Source: Bactericera cockerelli (taxonomy: Eukaryota > Arthropoda > Insecta > Hemiptera > Triozidae). Taken from it: a DNA stretch of 64,000 nucleotides. A model generated the notes under the pieces. It saw only the letters and a list, made by a program, of their open reading frames with translations, made no database searches and had not been told where the DNA came from. The stretch covers positions 34,882,953-34,946,952 of the forward strand of contig CM044961.1 in the NCBI GenBank assembly GCA_024516035.1. The letters are read 5' to 3'. Made by a program: the position numbers and the translations under genes. The first letter of the stretch is position 1. Every line of letters begins with the position of its first letter. Positions 30,105-41,555 of the stretch are shown piece after piece.

Positions 30105-30560
30105 ATATTATTATTATTATTAAACACACGATTAGATAAGAAGACAAATGTACAATACAAATCACTATTATAACAATGAAGATATAAAAAAAATGGAAAC
30201 AATATAATTATATACATTAACACGTTCGTTACCGAACGGCCATATGTGGATGTTTTTGTGTTTTTCCGAGGGACCGAAAACACACATGTGGCTGTTATCA
30301 AAATTTTAACGAGGGACCGGACATCCATATATGGCCTTTTGGAGGTAGGTTGTTAGTATTAGAACAGATATAGGATCGATTCTTGTACAAATACGATGCC
30401 AAATATGCAAAAAAAAACCTGGGGACCAAAATTTGGTCCCCAGGATGCAACAGCAACTTTACCGCCTGGTCCCTAGGTAAAACTTGAAAAAATTGGCTTG
30501 GTAACGAACGTGTTAAAAAGGAAAAAGAAAAGAAAAATATATATAAACATATTATGTCCT
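30105..30560 (-). repeat. Family H copy split by a MITE
   Basis: TATTATTAAACACACGATTA to ATATAATTATATAC on the left, and AAAAATATATATAAACATAT plus TATGTCCTAACTAGG on the right, resemble the two halves of H. The piggyBac-like MITE lies between. Confidence 0.55.
30221..30512. mobile_element. piggyBac-like MITE
   Basis: Perfect 13-bp terminal inverted repeats, CACGTTCGTTACC (30221-30233) and GGTAACGAACGTG (30500-30512), flanked by TTAA at 30217-30220 and 30513-30516. TTAA duplications are the hallmark of piggyBac elements. It is 292 bp, non-coding, with a 27-bp near-perfect internal palindrome at 30418-30444 and a GGCCATAT/ATATGGCC pair. Confidence 0.85.
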
Positions 30561-31371
30561 AACTAGGTCTGTATTTCTTACGTCAAAGTACACAATTTTT
30601 AACCTCTGACGGGGAATGGTCTAGAAACTCCGAAAAGCTAAGTCTGCCCGGCCGCAGCTAGGGCGTTAACTCGTGGCGGTCGTATAAATTTTATCTGTCA
30701 AAATAATTTATCATTTCAAAGTGGTTCATGTTCTATGGTGCACCCTGTATAATCTGTAGATCACAAGTGATTCATGATCAAACGATCAAAGGCGGCGGAC
30801 CCTGTATAATCTGTAGATCACACCCTGTATAATTTGTAGACCACAAGGTCCTTTGACCACCCTTCTAAGAATAACTTTCTACTTCTCCTTAACAGAGCAA
30901 GTTTGTTTGTGTAACACTTTCTATTATTAGAGCCATAGAGGTATAAGTAGGAGAGACGCCATAACGTATATCTCATGGGTAATAAATCTGTCCCATAAAC
31001 AAACTATTCAATATGGCTACCGTTATCACCTTTAAACGCATGTAAAAAGAAAAAAATTATAATTTCTGCCGAGAAATTTCTAATATTAGAAATCGGAAGT
31101 ATTTGTTATTGTTGTGATCTGTGTTAAAACTAACCAAGATGGCCCAATTTACGGGACTGGTTTGAGGCATTATGAGTTTTTAATACTTATATTTATGTAA
31201 TTGAATACCTTTATGATTCAATACCTCTATGATAAGAGCAACATTTCTCTCTGGATATTCCAACCCCCCAGGCGAGGTGATTCATCTCCAAATGGGTCTC
31301 GTAAATAACTGGGGTATATTATAGGTAGCAGCGGATGAAGGGTATAACCACACACCTCTCCAATGACCTCT
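30561..31371. other. Unassigned, with CACCCTGTATAAT repeats
   Basis: CACCCTGTATAATCTGTAGA recurs at about 30742, 30799 and 30821, separated by a SINE-D-like GGCGGCGGACC scrap. No gene is seen. Confidence 0.45.
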
Positions 31372-31590
31372 GAGTGGTAGTCAAGTGGTTAACACGCAGG
31401 TCTGGTAATCCAGGTAGCGTAGGGATCCGTTGGTTCTAATTCCACCCTGTGCATGAATTTTTCCACACTTATTTGAGTTTGTGACCACATATTCCACATA
31501 AGAGTAAGACTCTGAGTGTTAGGTGGTACAGAAAATGCTTTGAGCATTAACCTTGCTTTGTGGTTAACTTCCACCAAGGAGTCTTATTAT
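31372..31590 (+). repeat. SINE A
   Basis: TGGTAGTCAAGTGGTTAACA head, GATCCGTTGGTTCTAATTCC (box B mutated), and tail GGAGTCTTATTATTATTATT. A short duplication (CACATATTCCACATAAGAG) is in the body. Confidence 0.8.
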
Positions 31591-31960
31591 TATTATTACC
31601 TTATTTTGTAATTCATTTGGATTAGTTAATATGTACCTAAATAAAATAATCAATGCTGCCCCCACACTAATGGAATACAGTCCTCTTGTTTTGTGGGCTA
31701 GTTTCATTTCTTAAATTAATTTTCTTTTCTCTCTAACTCTCCTTAATCCTTTTTAAATTGTTCTTACAGATCTTGTTTTGTTACAGACTTATGTTGTTAC
31801 ACAGACGTTAAAGTAAAAATTCTACTACCTACCGTCATACGTACATATCTAACGTACCAACCACACTCTCTACATCTACATCTATACATTGCGCAAAATA
31901 TCCGCAATTACTCCATAATACCTATTATAAAAAGAATCTACCTCAGGTGATGCTTGCTAT
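31591..31960. other. Unassigned
   Basis: AT-rich, no recognisable gene or repeat. Confidence 0.5.
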
Positions 31961-32395
31961 TACCAGCACCACTCAAGCTGTGTAAGGTTTTTTTATATAT
32001 TTTTTTATTTATATTAAGAGTGTTTCACAGCCGTTTTTATTTCGTGGCGATGAAACAGGAGCTACTGTAGACGCTTGTGGTCTGTGTTGTAGCCTGCCCA
32101 GCCCGTAGTATGGCTCCCCTCTGATGAGCGAGAAGTGACACAATACTTCCCCAATTATGTGCTGGGGCACCGGAAGGTATCCCTTACAAACAATTGTAAC
32201 CAAATTAAGAATGCAAATTTTTGTAGGCACGGGGGATCGAACCCGGGACCTTCCGCATGGCAAGCGAGTGCTTAACCACTGAGCTAATCGCGCGGTGTTA
32301 ATTTGAGTATCTGGTTTGGGAGTTTCCAGCAAGTGAAGGGTAAAACCCCCGTCGTGATATGACCATGCAGCTGAAAACGACGTTATATATAATTT
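31961..32395 (+). repeat. SINE core copy split by SINE G
   Basis: CACCACTCAAGCTGTGTAAG on the left and GTTAATTTGAGTATCTGGTT through ATGACCATGCAGCTGAAAAC on the right are consecutive parts of the shared SINE core. The G copy sits between them. Confidence 0.6.
32015..32297 (-). repeat. SINE G, full length
   Basis: The reverse strand reads from the tRNA-like head (TTAGCTCAGTGGTTAAGCAC, TTGCCATGCGGAAGGTCCCG, box B GGTTCGATCCC) through a long body to GGCTGTGAAACACTCTTA. The best sister copy is 40694-40980. Confidence 0.8.
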
Positions 32396-32397
32396 TT

Positions 32398-33151
32398 TAA
32401 AAATGTACCAAAAAATATTACATAAATATTATGAATGTCCAAAGTTATATATATTCTCACCTGAGCAACACAACTCCTGAATTCCAGGACTCTTTAGAAT
32501 TCATCCTGTTCCCCGAAAGGTCATTGACATTTCAAGGTCACGCGCGAAAGTTAGTATGAGTCATCGCAGATCTCATGGCGATTCTTCGGTTAACCCTTGA
32601 ATGCAAAATGGTAGACTAGTTTTCAAGTTAGGATCCAAACAAGATGTATAATCCCATTAATTTGTGAAAAAAGAAAGTTTGTTTCACAAGTGTGGTGACT
32701 GTTGATGAGTAATTTTGTGAAAGAAGTTTTGAATAACTTCTTTCATCTGGGTTTTTTTTGTGTTAATTAAAAATTTAGTGGGTAGTACAGCATTACGAGT
32801 GACTTATTTTTACTTTTGTTTAACCCTATGTCTGGCACCTAACTAACCAAACACAGTGAGGTTCTGTTTTAACTTGCATACTGTACGATTTGGCTTTCGT
32901 TTGTCTGTCGGTCTGTCTGTTCAGTAGTAAAATTAGGTGATTGTGAAAGCTAAGGGGGCCGCACTGCAGTAATAATTTGAAAAAGGGCCAAAAAAAGAGC
33001 CGGTTGATATTTTTTAATTAAAACCTATCGAGTGGGGTATTGAATGAAAGGTCTGGATGTCCTCATGCTTGATTGAACATTTATAATGCGATAGTTGAAT
33101 CTGTGAGAGGTATTACAGTTCACAGAACCACTAGTAATATTTACATGACTA
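32398..33151. other. Unassigned
   Basis: About 750 bp without a recognisable gene. 32765-32800 (TTAAAAATTTAGTGGGTAGT) resembles the terminal part of SINE C. Confidence 0.45.
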
Positions 33152-33230
33152 AGGGCCAAATTATAAAACAGGATTAAAGTTAAGATAAGCCAGACACGCC
33201 CTCAAGTCAGAGTTTCAATCAATTAGAGCT
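33152..33230 (+). repeat. One end of the AGGGCC MITE family
   Basis: AAGGGCCAAATTATAAAACA + GGATTAAAG matches the left end of 28229-28393. The other end is not found nearby. Confidence 0.45.
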
Positions 33231-33689
33231 CATTTTTTGGAAATTCAAATAACTAGTAGAAATAATTTCATTTAAAGAAAAAAAAGTTTTACACAGCTTT
33301 GAAAGATTGTTTGAAGATATTTACTGTGGTTGAAGTTTAAGTTTACATTATGATATCGAATATGTAAATGTACAAATAATGGTATGTCTACCTTTGTCCT
33401 ACCTACACATATACCATACCGTCCATACCTAATATAAGCCTATGACCTATCATATCGAATAATGAAAGTCTTGGCTGGTCACCATATGAAAGTTACTAGT
33501 TACGTTCTCATGGATATTACACGATAGACGTAAAATACCTACGTCAAAACCAATACAAGAAGTGTTCTTACTCATACCATAAATTTAAAGATCATTTCTT
33601 GGAAACACAAAATATAAATACCAAACTGTAAAGCTGCTTATTGCAAGTTTTGATAAAAAAACATAGGAACTTTCAAATGCATGTAAGTA
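33231..33689. other. Unassigned
   Basis: AT-rich; no gene or repeat recognised. Confidence 0.5.
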
Positions 33690-33988
33690 TGATTTTATTT
33701 GTTGTGAAGCACAAGGCCTCTTCACAATTTTTGTTGGTAGCGCAGCATTACTAAGAGCCTCCTTCACATTTCGAATTATTCTATTACATTCATTTCTTTT
33801 TACTCTGGTAATGCCGCCACTGGTCGTTACTCATACAAGTAACTACTCCCTTTTCCTCACGAGGTATGAGTGGACCTCGAACATCGAAGTACAGATCAGA
33901 AAAAATCTTGCCCCGCTGGGAATCGAACCCAGGTTACCATGCGTGCAATGCCTAGCGCGCTTACTCACCTGGCCACGGTGACTTCTAG
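33690..33988 (-). repeat. SINE C, subfamily 2
   Basis: Same head as C (CCACGGTGACTTC at the right end), but the body has CATACAAGTAACTACTC and the 3' end has GTGAAGCACAAGGCCTCTTC in place of the ACATAATAACAC tail. It shares these with 45950 and 50259. Confidence 0.82.
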
Positions 33989-34157
33989 GCTATACCCAAA
34001 TAAACATACAAGATTTGAATAAATTCATAGTAAATTTGAAAATTCTTCCTCATTAACGAGATATTTCATAATTTCATTCCGGCCCAACCAAGGCTGGGAG
34101 AGGTTCAAGTGGTTGACTGGTCTTAAGAGCTGGATACATGTGATGGTCTCTAACCGG

Positions 34158-34243
34158 GTTAATAATTAACATATATTATGGAGTATGGTTCCTTTGCAAT
34201 AATTTCAAGGGAACCATACTCCATGTGAGATATAATTATTAAT
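34158..34243. repeat. Long hairpin
   Basis: ATGGAGTATGGTTCC (34178-34192) pairs with GGAACCATACTCCAT (34210-34224). Outer AT-rich arms, TTAATAATTAA and TTAATTATATC-like, extend it. It could be a tiny MITE or a lesion from fold-back synthesis. Confidence 0.6.
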
Positions 34244-34517
34244 TCAACTAATTTCGGAGAATTGTCCAGCAGTTCCCAACTCGTCCTGGTCCAGATTTTA
34301 TATGTGAATTATTTGCAGGACCAACCATCGTGAGCACTCTTGGCTTTTTTTTTCTGCATAAGTTCATTGAAACCCTTTGACTGCGTCGGCTAGCTGGGCT
34401 GATTAGGAGTTGTGTATGTGTATGTAATCCTACTTGATTGGTTTTATTCTAGATATTTAATTTTAATCTTAGAAATTGGATACCTAATATAGGCGTAATT
34501 TTTGGGATATACGTGAC

Positions 34518-34712
34518 ACATGTCCCGGTAGCTCAGTGGTAAAGGCAGCACTTTGTGAATCCAGAGGTCGCGGGTTCGAAACCCAGCCCGGTCATGACAA
34601 GTTTTCCTCCCATTTGGGATTTTCGCCACATGATAATACGTCTTGGGCTTACTGCTGGACTTAATAGTCCTAATCGGGTAGTATAAATAAGGCGATATTA
34701 TTATTATATTAG
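34518..34712 (+). repeat. SINE B, full length
   Basis: ATGTCCCGGTAGCTCAGTGG head, CGGGTTCGAAACCCAGCC box B, CTTGGGCTTACTGCTGG, and tail AATAAGGCGATATTATTATT. Confidence 0.85.
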
Positions 34713-34847
34713 ACTGGTTGGAGTTCCACAAGTGAAGCCCCAATTATCACACCGAACTCTTTTAGATCTATTGTGACCAGTAGATTTTACATATTATTTG
34801 GTTTTTTTTCCTTTTAGGCGCTTTAACTCTGCTGGAGCAGGTCGTTC

Positions 34848-34955
34848 GCGCCGATATTTGGTTTTAACGTACTGATTTAAAGAAAGTCGCAGGACGGGGG
34901 TTTTATCCTCCATTCGCTGGGAGCCGTACCAGCTACTCACATTAACATCACCCAG
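34848..34955 (-). repeat. SINE E internal fragment
   Basis: TTTGGTTTTAACGTACTGAT, GGGTTTTATCCTCCATTCGC and ACATTAACATCACCCAGTC are the reversed middle of E. Both ends are missing. Confidence 0.65.
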
Positions 34956-35354
34956 TCGAAAATTGATTTTTTCTAAATAGGACTAGAACTCCGCAAATAA
35001 AATTCTATTAAAAAAAAAAAAAATTTGGACGGCAATAGTCAGCCTCAAGCTATTCAGGAAAGCGCCAACGCATGAACAACTCACGCGTCTACCCGTTCTG
35101 TCATTAGTTTCAATTAAACTCACAATTACCGGCTTCATTCATTCATTAATAGAAGTACAAGTACATTTACAATACATACAACCATACATACTTACATACA
35201 ATCATACATACTTACATACATAGTACATAAATATTCATAGTACATACATAATACATAAAATATGTATACATTAAACATGCAAGTGATAGAAATAGTTAGA
35301 TGATAGATAGTAGAGCAGTGGGAATAGAGTGATGTAACCTTAAATTACTTTTAT
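34956..35354. other. Unassigned with ACATAC microsatellite
   Basis: 35170-35260 is a degenerate (ACATAC)n/(CATA)n tract. No gene. Confidence 0.6.
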
Positions 35355-35510
35355 TCTAGTCAAGTGGTTTAGGCGCTAGTCTAGTAATCTAGGTAGCGTA
35401 GCGATCCGTTGGTTCGAATCCCACCCAGTGCAGTTCTGCCACCTAACTCTGAGGGTTAGGTGGTAGAAAATGCTATAAGCATTAACCTCGTCTGGTGGTT
35501 ACTTTTCATG
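35355..35510 (+). repeat. SINE A, internally deleted
   Basis: TAGTCAAGTGGTTTAGGCGC head and GGTTCGAATCCCACCCAGTG box B are joined to the late body (GAGGGTTAGGTGGTAGAAAA), skipping about 60 bp. Confidence 0.75.
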
Positions 35511-35668
35511 CATAATGTCTTGGTGGTGGTAGGATTGATATGGATATTGAAATCTTTGTGGCTTGGCTTAGTCCAATTTTTTTTATAAGATTGCCATTGA
35601 TGCATTTTTCTTATCACTTTCATAAAACAATGTATTATTCTTATCACTATTGTAAATCCCCATAAAAT

Positions 35669-35960
35669 CCCCGGTTGGAGCAGACTTTTCGCATAGAAAA
35701 TTCTGTTCCCTCCGAACATGTGAGGCTGGCAATTCCGGCCCTACCCAGGCTGGGTGCATGAGGTTAATGTGGGTAGCTGGTACGATTCCCAGTGATGGAG
35801 GGTAAAACCTCCGTCTTGACTATCTCAAGTCAGGACGTAAAACCAAATAGAATCAATGGACATGAAAGGAGCCTAGACATTGGATCTGGGCATCCATATA
35901 ATTCTCTCACCACCGTGATTTAGGTATCACTACCTGTCTCAGGGACACGGAATTATTATT
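35669..35960 (+). repeat. SINE E, 5'-truncated
   Basis: Begins at CCCCGGTTGGAGCAGACTTT (just past box B) and runs through the complete 3' end, GGGACACGGAATTATTATTA. Confidence 0.82.
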
Positions 35961-36169
35961 ATTAGTTACAATTAGGTACATATATGTATGTATTTATGTG
36001 TATATTCTTATATTGTATTAATTTATAAGCAATTAATCTCATTGCGCTGAGAACTTTTGAACATTTATCTTATCTATTGTAATTTTGAAACTTTTATGTA
36101 ATGATTACGTATAAATTTGAGTATTAGTCCTTCCTTTATTAATAAATCCGCGTCTTATATACCGGTCTC

Positions 36170-36290
36170 TCCCGGCATCTCAGTGGTCAAGATGTTGGTC
36201 TAGTTGTCTGGTGATACGTCAGTGGTTGGGGGTTCGAAACTCAGCCGGGACATGACATGTTATCCTCTCATTTGGGATTTCAACGAAAAG
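36170..36290 (+). repeat. SINE B, 3'-truncated
   Basis: TCCCGGCATCTCAGTGGTCA head, GGGGGTTCGAAACTCAGCCG box B, CATTTGGGATTTC. The anticodon-stem region differs from the other B copies. Confidence 0.7.
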
Positions 36291-36369
36291 TACAAGAGTA
36301 CTTAAGGGGAGGTAGATGATGCGACATTTTGAAACTCACAAACAAGTTACTTTAATTAACCTCACCTAG

Positions 36370-36520
36370 CCTCAATGTGGCGAGGAACGTGAATCACGAG
36401 CGTTCAAATTTGAATAGTCCCCCATTTAAGTCCTAGCCTCGCTGGACGTTGCTTAACTTCAGTGATTGCATGAGAGTTGGTGTATTCAACGTGCCATTGA
36501 CACTGGCTACACAGTTTTAT
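36370..36520 (-). repeat. 5S-derived SINE, decayed
   Basis: CCTCGCTGGACGTTGCTTAA + CTTCAGTGAT and GGTGTATTCAACGTGCCATT are the reversed 5S-like head. Confidence 0.6.
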
Positions 36521-37410
36521 TTGTTTTTTATGTTTGTGTGAAGACAATTTTTTTCCACATATTTTAAACATATTCAGAAATTGGTCGATTTTTTTTTTAA
36601 TTGATCCTCTAATTCTCAAGTCAATGGATCTAATGATTGAGAACTGGCTACACATCATTTTTATATTAGAAACGTAATTGAGGAATAGCACGCATTTAAT
36701 CATTTTAATTGAATGCGTCTCATCGCAGTGGACAATGATGTATCTAAATCACAATTACATAATACTAAAATTATTATCTAGATAATAATTTATTGCTATC
36801 CAGTGTCCAGGCAATCATCAGGTGCAATAATTGTAAATATTTATAAGATATTTATAAATATAAATATTATTTAATGACGTAATAGCTATAGGTTCTATGG
36901 TTATATAAAATAGTTATTTAATTACTATAAAATAGTAAATTTTCACATTTATTCCAACTCTAAATGAAAAAAGAAAATATGTGTATAAAAAAAAAATGTA
37001 CTCTTTATGTATAGATTGATATGCTGTGTTTTTAAGCAACCTTCAAATATGTGGGCAGCAACGTTTTACAATAAAACTGCATCTCTCTTGTAATTGTTAC
37101 CAAAGTGATGTCAAATAAATTATTTCAAATTAGTATTTGTAATTGACTCTTGATTGACGCACTGTTTGTAACCAAGGTATTGTTGTTGTAATTTTGTGTT
37201 ATTAAATTGTCATTGTTTATTTACTTAGGTACATATAATTGATGTTACTTTCGGGATGTGGTTTCTTGAAGAAAATAAATTGTGGGTAAGTTTAGTTTTA
37301 TGAAATATTTGAACACAGGAACCTTGATGTTGACACAGACCTAGCTAATCAGTCTCATCAAATCATCACCAATCATTCAATTAAATCATTTAATTTTACG
37401 TCTATAGAAT
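36521..37410. other. Unassigned, very AT-rich
   Basis: Nearly 900 bp without recognisable gene or repeat. The 99-codon ORF overlapping 36404-36703 runs through the 5S-like head and is rejected. Confidence 0.5.
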
Positions 37411-37413
37411 ATA

Positions 37414-38766
37414 GGGGAAGGTTTGCTAAAACCGGGTAGTCTGCTAATACCGGGTACCACTGTTTCCGACGATACTGCTAATGCCATTTATGAACTGATT
37501 ACAAAAACTAAAATTTCTTCCTAGCAGAGCGTAACTTTTGTAAAAAAACCAATTTCATTTCGAGTCATTTCGCTCTGATTTGAGGTTCTAGTTTTGCTCG
37601 TGTCATTTCCTTATTTTCGAGCCCACAGTTATCGAGTGACTTTTAACGGCTATTTGTGCTGAAAATTCATGGTAAGTCTGTAAAGCTGTTACTTAAAAAG
37701 TGTTATTTCATATCATAATTAAATCTTTTTAATATCGTTTTGCATGTCTTGGTTATTCAATATTTTTTACAGAAAGTCATGAGTCTGTTCATACCGGGTA
37801 CTTTGGGGTTGATAAAACCGGGTACAGATTTTTTTTTTTTTGTGTTTTTTTTTTGTTGTGTCATATTAGATTTAAGTGACAGGTTGTTCAAATGTACTGT
37901 AATGTATTTGAAATGAGCAATAAAAATATCATTCTATTCTATTCTATTCTATTCAGATTTTCAGGTACCCGATTTGAGCAGCCTAATTTTTCCTTAGTGT
38001 TGTGTGTATTTTTATGTGCTTGCATTTTTTCAAGTTGTCTTTGATATGTCTCTGGATATTTTTTCAGGGAAGGTATTGAAGGTAAGTAGGTGAGCAAGTA
38101 GGGACCTGCTACATATTATTTTTTAATGACATTCAATTATTTTTCTCATTTTTTATGTATTTTTAGGTGTCAAAATGTCAAACCCTCCAAGGTATGCTTT
38201 TTATTACCCACCTTTTGTTTTTTTTTTTAAAGCAATTTTCCTAATTTTTTGGTACAATTCCCATTCTAATTATTTTTTACAATGTCAAGAAAGATAGTTG
38301 TAAGTTTTACCTTTATGAATACCTACAAGTGTGTTTCCTATTTTATTTTTCTAAAATTTAGGTTCAAAATTTGTTCCTTCTTGTTGTTTGCCATTCGAAA
38401 AATAATTATTTTTACATTGAAATTACTTATGCTCATAAATAAAAATAAAAAAATGTTAAAGTTCGTTTCAATAAACATCATTGAACTTTTTGTGAATGTC
38501 TTCCATAGGAAATATAGGGGTACCCGGTTCTGTCATACCCAGTACCCGGTTCTGAAAGACCGGGTTGACAGAACCGGGTACTTTGACTTTTTTTGAAAAA
38601 AATAAATTTAACAAAAAATGGCAATACCTAGTGACGTATCGTTTTCAAATTTAGATAGCCAACAAAGTTGTGAATGTTTTTCAGTTTAATTTGATGAGAT
38701 GATGATAATGGCTTTTCCGCTAGATGGCCTAGAAAACTAAGTACCCGGTTTTGGGAGACCTTCCCC
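37414..38766. mobile_element. TIR element with GGGGAAGG ends and ACCGGGTA repeats
   Basis: Ends GGGGAAGGTTTGCTAAAACC and, reversed, GGGGAAGGTCTCCCAAAACC continue for 25 bp with 22 matches, and TA flanks each side (37412-37413 and 38767-38768). ACCGGGTA or its complement recurs about eight times inside, near both ends. A LINE-like 3' end (CAATAAAAATATCATTCTAT and ATTCT repeats, about 37800-37957) is inserted inside. No transposase is readable, so it is non-autonomous or decayed. Confidence 0.75.
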
Positions 38767-38768
38767 TA

Positions 38769-39605
38769 AATTCTCGATGAATGTTGGTAAAAAATCGAAA
38801 TAATCGTAGCAAATCAAGGAAACTTTTTCATGCCATATCAAACAAATTTCAAGAGAATTGGTTAAGAATTTTTGAAGGTACATTACCTAAGTATCTCGAA
38901 AGAGAATACCAAAGGCATTATTACCACCCGTAATCAGGTTTTGTTTAACATACATTACCATACATATCAAGCATCACTTTTACCATTACATGATTATACC
39001 TTTTAATTTTTTCAATTGTAAATAAAGTTTGATCGAACTTGTTTAACAACAATAAGTGTTTAATTTTTTTTGAAAAATTAGAATATATAGGTAGTGAAGA
39101 TGGAAATATAGAGATGATGGAAATTCTCTAAAATTTCATTGCCAAGTGTATACAATGTGAACCAATCACGAGGAAGTATTGTGTCCATAATTGGCAGTGT
39201 TTTTCTAAATGTGACAAGGAAAATTCCAGGACCCTCAAGTTGCAATATATTATGTGTGAAGACAATCCTATACCCTATACCTAATTGTTCAAATAGAGAA
39301 CTCATTAGTTCCCGTAAAAAACACTGTAGATATAACCTCACTAGATAATCCTCACTACCTAATCCCTGTGAACAATAAAATTACTCATTGCAGGTAATAC
39401 CTACTTGAAAAAAAAACAATAATTCATTCTATACTTTTCATGTAATAGGAAGTAACAAACATGACAGTAAAAAATTATTATTATTAAAATCAAATCGAAT
39501 GTTCCAGATAGAAATGGACTTCAATCATTTTCTGAAGTAGGTAGGTACTGCATCATAAGTACCAGCTTATGAATGTATTACCTAAGTACTTAGTGGATTT
39601 TTTTT
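38769..39605. other. Unassigned
   Basis: No gene is recognised. 39010-39060 (TTGTAAATAAAGTTTGATCG) looks like another retroposon 3' end. Overlapping short ORFs on both strands at 39078-39348 lack support. Confidence 0.45.
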
Positions 39606-39885
39606 ACTAGGCCAATAAAATCTAGTTTGTACCGGTGGCAACAAATACAGGCCTGAGACGATGTGCGACAATGCCTCAATGTGTAGAGTAGAGATAGGAA
39701 AAATAAATATAGGGCCATGCCTTGGGCCGTGACTCGTTGTCTATTTACTAAGCCAAATAAAATCAAAATTGTATCGGTGACGACAAATTCGGGTCTGAGA
39801 CGAAGTACAGCAATGCCTCATTGTGTAGAGTAGGGTTAGGAAAATTAATTATTGGGCCATGCCTCTCACCGCAACTCACGTGCAA
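39606..39885 (+). repeat. Tandem duplication, period about 141 bp
   Basis: ACTAGGCCAATAAAATC (39606) and ACTAAGCCAAATAAAATC (39747) each lead to CAATGCCTCA..GTGTAGAGTAG and GGGCCATGCCT. A third related piece is at 26800-26880. Copies are diverged, so the duplication is old. Confidence 0.6.
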
Positions 39886-40133
39886 CCACCTTCCACCACC
39901 CTATAAATCTATTGTTTTTATCCCCCAGAAATTGCGTAAATTTTTATTATTCTGGAATATTTTGGGAATATCAAGTACCACCATAAAGTTCACTAAATGG
40001 TTACAATGGTACTATGGTACCTATACTTACATTACTTACAATAATATGAGATTGACAATTACACATGATGATGGTTACATAATCAAAGTGTATTTGATAC
40101 GGGGTGTCCCATATTGCATGCTTTAACAATTTA

Positions 40134-40272
40134 CCATCCCGTAGTATGCCTCCCTTCTGATGGGCGAGAAGTGACACAATACTTCTCCTTCAGGTGCTGA
40201 GTCAACATTACCGCACCGGAAGGTGTCCCTTACAAACAACTGTGTAACCAAATTATGAATATATTTTCTTGT
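40134..40272 (-). repeat. SINE G, internal fragment
   Basis: CCCGTAGTATGCCTCCCTTC, GGCGAGAAGTGACACAATAC and AAGGTGTCCCTTACAAACAA. Head and tail missing. Confidence 0.65.
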
Positions 40273-40552
40273 CCACTCACGGATTTTTTTATATTTTTGA
40301 CATTTTCATGTCTTTGCTCTGGCACATAACCAAAATTATGTGACGAAATTATGTAACGAAATTATGTAACGAAATATTAAATTATAAAAAGAGAGAAGAG
40401 AAAAAGTATGTGTCATGCGCACAATACGAAATTTGGTCAGTTAAGTTTTAGACCTTGAATAGTAAAGATGAAAATGTCCCAATGGTTGCAGACTCGTATG
40501 CAAGCGTTTTTTTAACAAAAATTTAACATCGCTTTCAACTGCATGATTATAT

Positions 40553-40640
40553 CAGTAGTCACCGTGGCAGAGTGAGTTAGCGCGCTAAGCATTGTACGCA
40601 TGGTGACCTGGGTTCAATTCCCAGCGGGGCAGGAATTTTT
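40553..40640 (+). repeat. SINE C, head only
   Basis: GTAGTCACCGTGGCAGAGTG, TTAGCGCGCTAAGC and GGTTCAATTCCCAGCGGGGC, then a TTATTATTATAG tail. It is preceded by a reversed SINE tail (CTTTCAACTGCATGATTATA). A head-only copy with its own short-repeat tail suggests early termination or template switching during copying. Confidence 0.72.
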
Positions 40641-40693
40641 TATTATTATAGAGTGGACACTTTCAATTTTTCAATTTTCAATTATTTATTTTT

Positions 40694-40980
40694 TAAGATG
40701 AGTGTTTCACAGATTTTTTTATTTCATAGCCATGAAACAGGAGCTACTGTAGACGCTTGTGGTCTGTGCTGTAGCTTACCTATCTCGTAGTATGCCTCCC
40801 CTCTGATGGGCGAGAAGTGACAAAAATCTTCTCATTTAGGTGCTGGGTCAACACAACCGCACCGGAAGGTGTCCCTTACAAACAACTGTAACCAAATTAT
40901 GAATATTTTTTTGTCGGTGCGGGGGATCGAACCCGGGACCTTCCGCATGGCAAGCGAGTGCTTAACCAATGAGTTAATTG
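40694..40980 (-). repeat. SINE G, full length
   Basis: Close match to 32015-32297, from TAAGATGAGTGTTTCACAG to CTTAACCAATGAGTTAATTG on the plus strand. Confidence 0.8.
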
Positions 40981-41402
40981 AATTATTGAAATTAGACAAG
41001 GACAATTAGAAATATTGGATCACCCTGTATAATGTGCGTGCTGTAAATCATTCTTAATAGCTCACATCTCCCATCCTTGGTAACTAATGCAATGTTCAAT
41101 GAGATAGGTATTTGATTCAATTAAAAATCAGGGCCAGGAGCTTGGAAATAGTTCTCGAGATTTAGGTATTTTGTTTTATATATAGAGATTATTATTTTTT
41201 TTTTTTGGCAAATTTACTTGACATTATGTATAATTATGAAAAATCTAATGTAACATCACACGACTCTCCCCGAGTAGTTTGAGGTATCCAACTTTGGTGG
41301 GACACCCTGTATCTATCTATTTTTTCCTTTTTTTATATTATTTTCATCTTTTAATTTTACTATTATAATAATAGTTTGTACTTTACTTTATTGTACATAT
41401 AT
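40981..41402. other. Unassigned, with foldback-type termini
   Basis: GATCACCCTGTATAATGTG (41024) and GAGGTATCCAACTTTGGTGG + GACACCCTGTATC (41280-41312) are ends of CAGGGTG-type elements. The second matches the start of the element at 62999. Confidence 0.5.
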
Positions 41403-41555
41403 CCCGACCTTAGTAGCTTGATCGATAAGGCAGCGGACTTGAAACACGGAGGTCGGTGGTTCAAGTCCCGGTTTCAGCGTAGATTTAGTAAATCTAGTTT
41501 GAGTAGTTGTGATATCACGAAAGTGATTCACACAAATATGATAACTTTTTTTTAC
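41403..41555 (+). repeat. SINE D, full length
   Basis: CCGACCTTAGTAGCTTGATC head, GGTTCAAGTCCCGGTTTC box B, and tail GTGATTCACACAAATATGAT. Confidence 0.83.
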
